A stretch of 64,000 nt of DNA from Venturia oleaginea. Taxonomy: Eukaryota > Ascomycota > Dothideomycetes > Venturiales > Venturiaceae. Shown one piece after another: positions 1 through 9,278 of the stretch. Position numbers and translations under genes: made by a program. The notes beneath the pieces are model-generated. The model did no database searches. It had not been told where the DNA came from and worked only from the letters and a program-made list of their open reading frames with translations. The stretch covers positions 620,001-684,000 of the forward strand of contig JABMLP010000012.1 in the NCBI GenBank assembly GCA_013176395.1, written 5' to 3'. Position 1 is the stretch's first letter. Each line of letters opens with the position of its first letter.

Positions 1-383
1 ACCAAAGACTCGGACCCTTGCCCGCATATTTCTGAACGATATATTCCTGTATCAACCTAGCTCAAAATCAGCCTCCCATCCCGGCCCTCATTTCAGCTAG
101 GTTCTGAGCTTGCGGTTTGATAGACCAGCTGGTCCGGGGGCTTTGAGAAGGAACGAGGAACAAACCAAGACTCGTAAATCGCTGGCGTCCCATCGTCGAA
201 CATCAAAACGGGTAGTTTTTCAAGTGGATTGTATTTCGGTGTTTCTGTTGCCACGTGCCACGGGATCTCGGACTGCAGGGTGAAGGGGATGTTTTTCTCG
301 AGTAGGGCGATGCGGTTTTTGCGGGCATAGGGGGAGGGGGTTGCGGAGAGGAGGGTTAGGCTTGGCATGGTATCGATTGACAA
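1..383 (-). CDS. Glutathione S-transferase, N-terminal part (runs off the window)
   Basis: The first exon (383 to 166) encodes a thioredoxin-fold GST N-terminus: MPSLTLLSATPSPYARKNRI, then a cis-Pro region (LEKLPVLMFDDGTPAIYES). An intron (165 to 57) starts with GTTTGT and ends with CTAG. Splicing it out joins the frame to exon 2 (56 to 1), giving YESWLIQEYIVQKYAG, the usual glutathione gamma-Glu-binding ES motif followed by helix alpha-3. The rest of the protein lies left of the window. The Met at 383 gives MSIDTMPSL; a second Met five codons on (368) is an equally likely start. Members conjugate glutathione to electrophiles or act as peroxidases; the class cannot be fixed from the N-terminus. 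Family is seen; exact function is inferred. Confidence 0.85.
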
Positions 384-1892
384 TCTTGGCGGAATCGATG
401 GTACGAATTTGTTGATAAGACGCCAGTGGTGGTAATAGAGGCTTTAAATGAACTTTTGAAAGGTTCGCCGTCATAAGAGACTTCAATGTATGTGATCTTC
501 GTGTTTGTCTAAAAAGCAAGGATAAATTCTGCGTCGGATTTTCTTTTTCCAGTTAAAGTAAGTACAGATTGGTGTCGGTCGATCTGATTGGGGATCCCTG
601 AACCAATGGCCAGTGAATCGAGAGTCTATCCTTTTCCGCGGATGGTTGGGGTTCTATCATGCTTTCAGAGACAACGAGGACAACAACTTCTCAGAAGGAC
701 TTGTTTTCTTAGCGGCCAAGACGGCGGTAGATCAGGACCCGCAGGATTGACACAAGATCTTCATGCGATCTTACTAGGACTCCGATACTCGGTAAAATCT
801 AGAGAATCACAGAACAGGGAATTTAGAACAGGGAGATTACGGAGAAAAATCTTTAGATGGCCGTCAGGCGACGTGTTCAATTGACAGTACGAATTTGCTT
901 GGTTATCTTGGCCGCTCAGAAAACAGGTCAGTTCGACTTGCATCTATCCTCGTTGTTTCCAAAAGCACGATACTGAAGTTGGAGGGTGAGATAAGAGCCA
1001 TTGGGACGATCAAGTCCATGCAGTGTGATGAGAGAGCAGATCTCATTCTAAATAGGTAAGCAAGCAATGAGATGGACTACACACGTGATACACCAACTCC
1101 CAAAATATCATACCCTCGAGAACACGACAACTGTCGTTCCAGATATATAAGAGTTCATCGGTTTATTTTATTCGTCCGCCTGGATGTCATCGGCTCCAGA
1201 GAATCTGTTCAACGTGATCTGGACGCTAATTGAATCTGGGATAAAATCAGGGACGCGTCGCGAACAATTCTCTCCACCCCACCACAACATCGGATTTTCA
1301 TCGACCGCCATCTGATGAAACATACCGGCGGAATCTTCTATTTAGACAGCTGCGATAACACCTAAAACGACTACCAGAACCCTTCTCCAATGCAACAGCA
1401 CATACCGCAGCTATGTGATTACTATCTACGAATTGGACAGTATATCAGGCGTACGGCGATAGTTCTCTTCCCATTTCAAGCCAACGCCGATAGCCTTAAC
1501 GGTTATTATTTCCAGGATATTGACCGTCAGCTATTCCCAAGAGCATTATTGGCCTTCCCCGCCTTCCCCCTCCGGACCTTATCTGGGCGCCTGTCAAGGG
1601 GACGGGGATGATTGCTGTGACTTGAAGATTCTGGAATGTGATCCGATATAAATCTTCCTAATCTGTGGGAATATGGGGAACGGTATTTAAACGTTAGTTC
1701 CAGGGTATCCAACCGCTGGACAATCGCAGGCTAAGAACCTGCCCGCGGCGCACAGCTCAGCACAGTTTTATCTAGTCGCGGTAGAATTGTGATAACGCAC
1801 GAACGATAGCAGATGCTGTAGCGAGGAGCCTTCTGGTATGTCCCTCGCAGGTGCAACAAATCATTTCCATATTCGAGTTCGGATGTGAAGCA
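384..1892. other. Intergenic region with an imperfect inverted repeat
   Basis: No convincing gene was found between the divergently transcribed GST and the secreted-protein gene. Short frames here lack family signatures. The only structure noticed is the inverted repeat at 671-956, annotated separately. Confidence 0.5.
671..956. repeat. Imperfect inverted repeat, 51-nt arms
   Basis: Arm 671-721 pairs with arm 906-956 read in reverse complement. The ends match best: ACAACGAGGA at both outer tips, and a 24-nt inner block ending GCGGCCAAGA (698-721 versus 906-929) with two mismatches. The middle of the arms diverges. The 184-nt spacer has no ORF of note. It may be a decayed MITE-like element or a relic of a local inversion; no target-site duplication was identified. 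Confidence 0.55.
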
Positions 1893-4076
1893 ATGTACAG
1901 GCGCGTGGTTACATGGCTCTTTGTCCTTGGATATCTTTCGCTCCTCGCCCTCCATGCAAACGCGAAGATTATCGAGTTGATCCCTGCTCCACCGCGTTTG
2001 ACCAAGCGTCACAATTATCACAGTCATTTGGACCTTAGAGATCGCGAAGAGTTTACCTGGAGTAAGTGAATTGTCTCAGATCTTGCTGCGTTACGCTGAG
2101 AAAAAATTGCAGTGGAACCTCACAGCCGGACGACCGGCGCCTCTCTCACTGTCCGGATGCCTGGGACGAACGAAAATGTTTTGTCAATGGCCAGATTCAG
2201 GGGAATGATCAAAAAAATTCAATGCGACGACAAGAATAAGTTGATGAAGATTAACTTCTACGACAAGAGCACCTTTGAATACGCCTTAAAAGTATGGGAC
2301 TGGGTTAATGGGGCAGACAATCACACATTCATCATGGTCGCAGAACCCGGGGATTGTGGGAAACATGAGGACAGGAGTTTGTTCACAATTTCTACCATCA
2401 AATTTAAAAAGGGTTATTTGGCAGTGTTGAGAGCCGAAAAGACGGATTGGGCAACTGCTGCTCATACTTACGAGTTCCGTGCTGGACACGTCCCAGGATA
2501 TGAGCACCCTCCGCTTCACCCCAGTCAAATTAAACATGCGAAAAGGGTGTATCGCAGATTACGGAGAAGAGATATATGGGAGGATATTAAGGATTTGGGT
2601 AAAGAGGTGGTTGACACAGTCAAAGACGCGGGCAAAGCCGCCTATCACGGAGTCATTGAACCCTTCGTCCCAGAATCACTCCGAGAACCAATCCACGATG
2701 CGGCACACGAAGTCTGGGACACTGGGAAAGAAATAGTCAAAGAAGGCGTTCACGCAGTGGAAGCCGTCTACCACGAAATCAAGGACAGGCTTAAACCCGT
2801 CGTCGCGCCGGTCTTGCATCTCATCGGAAAGATCATCCCCGACATGGGACCCTACAAGTTTTCTTTGAATTTCAAAAGCGAACGGCAGCAAATCAAACTC
2901 GGCAAGGATGTATGGTGGATCCGACTCGTCATGTTAGGCTTCGAGTCGCACGGCAGCATCGACTGGGGCATACATGAAATCAAGGACGGGGGCAAGGACC
3001 ACAAAGAAGAAAGGAAAAAGGCTTACATCAAAGCAAACAAAATCGGCATGTCAGTACGCAACCCCAGGTTACAGATCGGCACCACGCTTGGCAAACCCGA
3101 GACTGGAAACTGGGAAATAAGCAAGGAATTGAAACTGATCACGCCAGCACAACTCGGTTTCGAAATCCCGGGATTGGCGTCGATAGGACCCAAGTTCGAT
3201 ATCGTCGCCAAATTCGCGGCGGGCTCGGTAGAGGTGACAGGCGAATTCTTCTTCCCATTCAAAATGTCCATCCCCGACGACGCCATGATCGCAGTCGACC
3301 TGTCCGGAAAACAAGACGATATCGTACACGTTGAGAGCTGGTTGCCGAAATTCGAAAAGACCGGCGATTGGGCTATCACGGGTAGACTGTCTACCGACAT
3401 CACCGCCAGAATCCAGGCCAGAGTAGATTTCACAAACGTTGAGATCCTCGGGTGGAAGGCTGCCAAGACCGAAATCGCAATTGGTCCCTACATCACCGAG
3501 CGCTTCCAAGCCGTCGTATCCACTCACGAGGGATGTGGCAAGGAAAAGACGCCGAATAAACTCTTTTCAGTCGACATGAAGACTATCGTCGGTATCGACG
3601 TTAGACCCGAGATGTCGTTTGGGGGATGGAAGATGTTCAGTGCGGTTTGGTCGGTGGGTACACCAACTTCTCTCTTCTGGTCTACTTACTAACCACACCA
3701 CCGCTTATAGCCAATAGAGAAACAGTTCCTCTATTATTGTTTCCAGTTTGGCCCCGATAATTGGGGTAAAGGCCACATCAAAGAAGACTCGAATACAATA
3801 TCAACGGAAAAACCTGCGAAAACCATGGAGAGCAAACCGAAGGATAGTACACCTACTGGTCAAAACCATGGCAATGGGACGGAACTTGTATCGGCGAAAA
3901 ACTTCAACGGTCCTCAACCGAAACCAGACTCTTGGGATGATTTCATTTGCAGTGAGAACCAGATTCCCAGAGGCAGTGGGCAGCGCAAATCAACCGGGTG
4001 TTTCCGCATGGCACCAAAAGAGGGACAGCAGCAAGAAGGGAAACCAATACGATTAGCCGATCAGAAGGAACTATAA
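1893..4076 (+). CDS. Secreted DUF7029/DUF7223-type protein
   Basis: Three exons: 1893-2061, 2113-3653 and 3711-4076 (introns 51 and 57 nt, GTAAGT...TTGCAG and GTGGGT...TTATAG). All junctions keep frame, giving about 691 residues. Residues 1-24 form a signal peptide (hydrophobic core WLFVLGYLSLLAL, HANA-K cleavage) followed by a Kex2-like KR at 38-39. The next ~120 residues contain a compact domain with paired Cys (IQCDD...PGDCGKHEDR), like the fungal DUF7029 family. A charged amphipathic stretch follows (WEDIKDLGKEVVDTVKDAGK), then a long beta-rich C-terminal domain resembling DUF7223. The tail is polar and low complexity. Such proteins are secreted and of unknown function. Domain names are from memory and not checked; signal peptide and exon structure are seen directly. 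Confidence 0.72.
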
Positions 4077-4258
4077 TTGTACCCTCAGCGTTGAAAGATA
4101 TCGTTGTCACTCTTCTAATCCACCTATTCTACCGCATTACTATCTAATATCAAGCTAGAAGACAAACCATTACGTTTCCCCAGTCTTTGAAAACGAAGGC
4201 GTGACATTCCTGGATAACGAACGTCGCCAGACTAAGACAGTCTAGCTATCGGACCTGC

Positions 4259-4427
4259 TTCGAGGCTAGAAGCTTACGAATGATAGACTCCTTCGTTTCC
4301 CGGTCATGGACACCATCCACTCCAGCCTCAACCACCTTCTTCCTCGAGGCTGGAAGTTTGAGAGTGATAGACTTCTTTCGCTCCTTGCTCATGCGCACCA
4401 TCCACCCCGGTCTCAGCCACCATCTTC
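4259..4427. repeat. Two-copy tandem repeat of ~84 bp
   Basis: Segments about 4259-4342 and 4343-4427 are imperfect direct copies. Both start TCGAGGCT(A/G)GAAG, contain AGTGATAGACT or AATGATAGACT, and end in CACC(T/A)TCTTCC. They lie at the 3' end of the minus-strand DUF6604 relic. Read on that strand, both copies encode a similar peptide (GVDGAHEQGAKE versus GVDGVHDRETKE), so the duplication probably arose inside a coding tail. Confidence 0.6.
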
Positions 4428-4445
4428 CTCTCTGCCCCCTTAACC

Positions 4446-7133
4446 TTAGTAATGACATTCCTCGGAATCTTCTCCAGCCTTCTTCCCATGGACACCCTCA
4501 AACTGCTCTCTCGCCTTTGGGGGTTTACTTCCATCCTCAAAGAATGACTTTGCTTTTTCCTTTCCTGATTCTGCACTGTCACATGCCTCCGAACCCTTCG
4601 GATCGTCGCTATTACGAGGCTTGTAAGGATTCATGACATCGAATAGACGATTGGCCTGTTGGTCGCCGACGGCTTGAATCGTAGTTGTGAACACCCTTCC
4701 AACCTCTTCCCATATGCCTGACGAAAAACCGTTCGGCTGCATTCTAGCCATGAACATGAGGTTGACGATGCCACACGGTATCGTGTCGCTGGAGTCGTGG
4801 ACCCAATAGAAGTGTGCGCAAAGGTCGGCTTCAAATTTGACTATGAGGACTCTCAGGACCTCCGTGCAGTTACGGTGGAAGAGCAGGTAGTCGAAGAAGA
4901 GCTCGGGAATCACGTCCTGGAGAACAGTCTGCAAATTTGACAGAAGTTCAACAGGAGTGTATGTGTGATGTTTCTCCCAGAGCTTTCGCAGTGTCTTGTC
5001 CAGCTTGGGCTGATCTTCGATGATGTGTTGTTTGGGAAACTCGGGCGTCAGTTTTGGATCAGACTTGCTGAGGCGTTTTGTGCTCGCCATCTGAGCCTTC
5101 TGGGCGATGTTTTCAACATCAGCCAACGCGAGACTAGTCTGTCGTCCGTCGTTGAAGATCCAACCATCGAGCATGGTGACTAGAGTCGAAGTACGCAAGT
5201 CCTTCATCTTACCGTTCGAAATACTGATTGGGATATTTCGACGATTCTTCGCAAAGTTTGACGCGGATACACCCTAAAGGAGACAGATTTGCCTCACGTA
5301 GGCTTTGATGTCTTTGGGTCGACCTCCGAAGAACACTACACTCTCCCCGTGATACTCGAGGACCATTTCCATATCTTTCCATTTTTTGAACGGTTCTTGA
5401 AGGAATCCTTCTTGTTGGGCGGCGTTGTAAAGGTGCGCGACATGGAGGATAGATTTACAATAATCTTCAATGGCGATCCCACGCTTATGCTGGATCAATT
5501 TGAAGCGAGCAGCGAACATCCCACACAGCATAGGATTGTGGTCCAACAACTTCCCCCTCTCGATGATCATTTTATCGTCAGCATCTTGCTCGGTCCGGCG
5601 GTTCTTTCCCTGCTTAATTGCCGGTCAGTTGAAATTTCTCGCAACCAGGATAAACGCATACTTCTTCTGGTGTGCCTGTATTCTTAAGCTGTCAGAATTA
5701 GCCGAGATCCTGCGCGATAAGGTTCTGGGGTGACTTACGTGTTTAACTCTCTCCAAAGCGTCATAAGCCGAAACCGTCCACTCGTTGACCTTCTGGTCAA
5801 GTATGTGCCTTATATTGTCGTAATGGATATCCTTGTCGCCGGATGGTAGGCCTTGGTAGAAATCCAGATGTGCTTGCAGAGTATTGCTAACACGACTTCC
5901 AATTGCGTAGAAATCCTCCAGGGCCATTCGATCAGACTGCAATTTTTTTTTGTACAGTCAGGTAGGCATCAGTATAAAATAGTAGAGAGATAGTCATATT
6001 GCCGTCAGCACTAAACTGTCGTGAGAGTTTCATGAAGTCATCCTCAGACTCAGACGATAGTTCTAGCAATTTGGACACGTTGAGGAAGTAATCCAATAGT
6101 AGTTCCTGGTCGTTGCGGAATAGTTCTCGGGGCGTCGTAGATGACGAAGCGTGTTTTGGGTGTACATGGTGAGATTCATCTTTCACTGCGCCTTGGCAGG
6201 CTAGAAGATTCTTCTCCACTGTCAGAAGCGAGCACTCGGCGGCTTCAATAGCGTCAAAGTTGAAGCTGTCACTTGAAAGTTGTTTGAAGAGCGGATCCTT
6301 CCCGGCACATTTACAGCAGCTCTCACAGTACATCCAGACGAGCTTATGACAATCGAGAGATATCATTTTCTGCATGTCGTCCTCCATAGATCGCACGAGA
6401 TTCACAGCGACGTTGGTGGTAATCGTGGCCGGGATCAAGTGGAGTTTTCTCTCATGGTAGTCGGTCCAAGTTTTGAAAACGAAACCACGGAGGTTCTCAA
6501 GCTCTTGGAAGAAGCACCACACCTTAAAGTTGGTCTCTAAAAGCCTATCGGTCTCTGAGAAGTCGACTTCAACATGAGTCTCAGATGTGCTGTGACTGGT
6601 TGTAGAGTAGTGCGGCGTCGCTGAAGAATAATTTTTCGAAACAAGATTGTCCTCTGAAGTATCGTCTAATCTAAGCGGTTCGAATCGTGAATGTAAGGAG
6701 GCGGTGCTCATGTCTTGGTTTGATGATATAGCAAGAGTGCGGTTCGTAAGAGCTCGCGAGGATTTCTTGTCCAGCAAGGGCTGTAAGATGCTTTTCAATT
6801 TCTCCAAGACTGTTACAAAATACATGTGTTGATCGCATTCCTTCGCAAGACCAGCATACCATTTTCCGTGGTCTTTTCGTACCAAGATTGCTCGTTCAAG
6901 TGTATCTAAATCTTTTGGTGGGACCGGGAACGGTGGTTCAACTGAGGCAATGTACTCTGCCAGCTTGACGAAGTCTTGAACAGAGATGATGTATGTCTGT
7001 CATGAAAATTGTTAGCGAGGAAATCTTCGGAGCACCCGAGTTTCTGCGCAGTGCATGCTAACCATTTCGCGAACGTGGTACTGTCCTCTTTGTATCGAGA
7101 GTATCTGCTGCTTAAGAATTGGAAAGATATCGT
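4446..7133 (-). pseudogene. DUF6604-family gene, broken (paralogue 1)
   Basis: On the minus strand the N-terminal DUF6604 signature YSRYKEDSTTFAKWLACTAQ is readable from 7103 down. There follow ISVQDFVKLAEYIAS (~6985), a central region (VWCFFQELENLRGFVFKTW, ~6510), GKxLDHNPMLCGMF-like sequence (~5540), WKDMEMVLEYHG and a C-terminal region (TYTPVELLSNLQ). A normal intron (GTAAGT...ATACAG) lies near 5739-5680. Breaks: no in-frame ATG precedes the N-terminal signature (ATA where Met is expected); a run of nine A (5943-5951) shifts frame; TGA at 5627-5625 and TAG near 5276 are in frame. The TAG falls where the paralogue at 17.5 kb conserves the flanking residues, so it is not explained by a short intron. 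DUF6604 proteins are fungal and of unknown function. Confidence 0.75.
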
Positions 7134-7582
7134 GGATGCTTATTGAATAAAGAATGATCGAGGTTTATATGATTGTGATTGTTACATGGAGAAGAGCGAA
7201 GGTTTTGGCGCTGAAGTTGGCATCAAGAGTGATGCTCGGACTGTATCAACAACATGATGGAAGGAACATTGGAGACTACTGAGATAACCATGTTGTGGAA
7301 GGAACATTGAGGATCACGACGCCAACCGTGTTGTACGACCAGATCATTCTTGGAACAGAGACGGTTGGTAGCAGGTGCTACCTGTTAACGCGCGTATGCA
7401 AAGAGCTTGGCGTAGGTCTTCTTTTGAGCCACTACAACTTGTCAATGGAACTTTCAAAGGTCAATGAGTGAATAAGACACCAGTTGAGTATGTGGAAGGC
7501 AACCTGTCCATGTTTCCAAGCATAAACAATCACTGGAGACAACCTCCAACCAATCTTCGTCGACCTCCCCAACTCGGTCCTC

Positions 7583-8277
7583 ATGCATCACCGAAAGCAT
7601 GCTCCAGGTTTCCACGCTATCTCATTCAAGGTGGAAATGCCCACAGAGGGCCAAGCCAAGAATCTCGTGGATCGCCTCCTCCAAAAAGAATATATCGAGG
7701 CCGACATCGACTTCGCTATGGACCATGCTGCTTTCGCTGGCAACGACCTAGAAGCCCAAGACACATGTAGTCCTCTTGGCTTTGATCTGGCTGGCATGAA
7801 GTTAGATGAAGAGTCCATGGAGAAGTTGAGAAGGCCTTCGCATACCTGGGTTGGCTGAAGATGCTGAAAATTGCCAAAGAATCTCAGCAGATTGCTCTTG
7901 GCTGGGAGAAGCACATCAAACGATTGGTGGATCGAGTGATGGATTTCCCTGAGCGTTTGAAGGAGTGGGAGCAAGTTTACACATACCTGCTCACCAAGAA
8001 GCTCGACTCGACAAACAAGTTGGCATTGGTTCTTGTATATGAGATTCGCCTTGGTGTTCAGTTTGAGTTGGCAGAGGATCCGAACTTTGCATTGAACTGG
8101 CAGCATGTTGAGAACAAGGACGTATGCTACGTGTTCCCTAGACAGTGCTTCGATCTCTGCGAGCCAGCACCAGGATGTTTTAAGTTCGTCAGAAATGGGA
8201 AGGAGAACGAGTTGGAGCCATGGCATGTCAGAAAACTCGTGCCTAATGATTGGAGCATATCAGATTTGGCGATCTGA
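7583..8277 (+). pseudogene. Unrecognised broken gene
   Basis: Two overlapping frames look coding in amino-acid makeup but need a frameshift near 7830-7850 to join. The first (from 7583) reads MHHRKHAPGFHAISFKVEMP...DIDFAMDHAAFAGND. The second continues EKAFAYLGWLKMLKIAKESQ and ends NELEPWHVRKLVPNDWSISD. A stop also sits in frame upstream of 7583. I do not recognise the family. It lies next to a decayed DUF6604 gene and may be part of the same degenerate block. Confidence 0.35.
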
Positions 8278-9278
8278 TTCGGGCCTGAATTCCTGTACTG
8301 AACAGCATTGGCAGAGATTGGCGAGAGGTCTGACTAGAGATCCGTCATAGCAATCAGTAATAACACACCAGCCAATCCCGCTCGATTTCATCGTTGATGC
8401 TGACGGCGATTTAAGCCAATGTTCTGCCAAGTGATATAACCCATCTGTTCAGGAGTGAAAGATGTTCTTAACCTTTGCTGCAACTGATCAAAGCCATCAA
8501 ATATCGCAAGCAGGTGCATCAGATCTGGACACGTTTGCTCGTTTCGACCGAGGTTATCAACCAAGGCTTTCTTAAAGCAGGAACGACAAACCAACGACAA
8601 AGAAGATGCGGCTACATATCGGTGACAAAGTATTGAACAATCTTCACAGCTCAAGTTGGATGCTCCTACACCACGCCAGCTCGGTTACGATATTGACATT
8701 CGACGATGCGGCCTTCCCATGTCAAATCTTAGAAAGATGCCAGCAGACAGCAGCAATCGACGCACATCGGACTCGCAATCCAATAGTTCATATCTGGCAT
8801 CAGTGCTGAAAGCGGTGATAGCCTGGATGATGCCTCATAAGGCATACAGGGTTCGAGGGTAGGAGGAATTATTCTTGTGGTAGTGCCCCCTGAGATCTGG
8901 AATCGAACGTCGGTGCTCAACCACTCTTTACCACATGCACTAGCAAGGTATTTGCGCCTGTGAAAAGCTTGACCAGAGACAAGCTTTGCTCAAAAGCTTG
9001 GCTAGAGACCTACGTCAGAGCCCGCCATCTCTCAGCATACGACATCCTATGCGAGGCAGTTGAGACGGGCTAAAAGATGCTCCATCATCGGGTCGGCCTG
9101 CTGCGGCGACCCATGCTCAAGACGAGCTACTGCTTCTACTAGGTCCTGGGCCATCTTGGACTGCCCTTCTAAAACAACATGACATCCATATTCTCTACCG
9201 TTGCGAACTTGACTGTTACAGCTTCAACATACACCGCACATTCAGCTTGTTCGTACGCACGATATTCCACGTCTACCA
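8278..9278. other. Intergenic region, nothing recognised
   Basis: Several short frames on both strands, none with a recognisable domain, intron pattern or repeat. Confidence 0.4.

Noticed and set aside
5260..5955. Three ultra-short GT...AG 'introns' (19, 36 and 24 nt) that would repair DUF6604 paralogue 1
   Set aside because: Each would restore frame, but they are below the usual fungal minimum. For the 19- and 24-nt ones, paralogue 2 keeps residues matching the supposed intron (VCRRLD; KxFSLTLG), so mutation is the better explanation.
6950..7240. An alternative two-intron 5' end for DUF6604 paralogue 1 (ATG near 7224, exons joined in frame)
   Set aside because: It splices neatly on paper, but reads the DUF6604 signature region (YSRYKEDSTTFAKWL) in the wrong frame. 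I left the 5' end unresolved.
8870..8965. Possible tRNA on the minus strand (GTTCGATTCC-like T-loop)
   Set aside because: No matching T stem, acceptor stem or anticodon arm could be folded around it.
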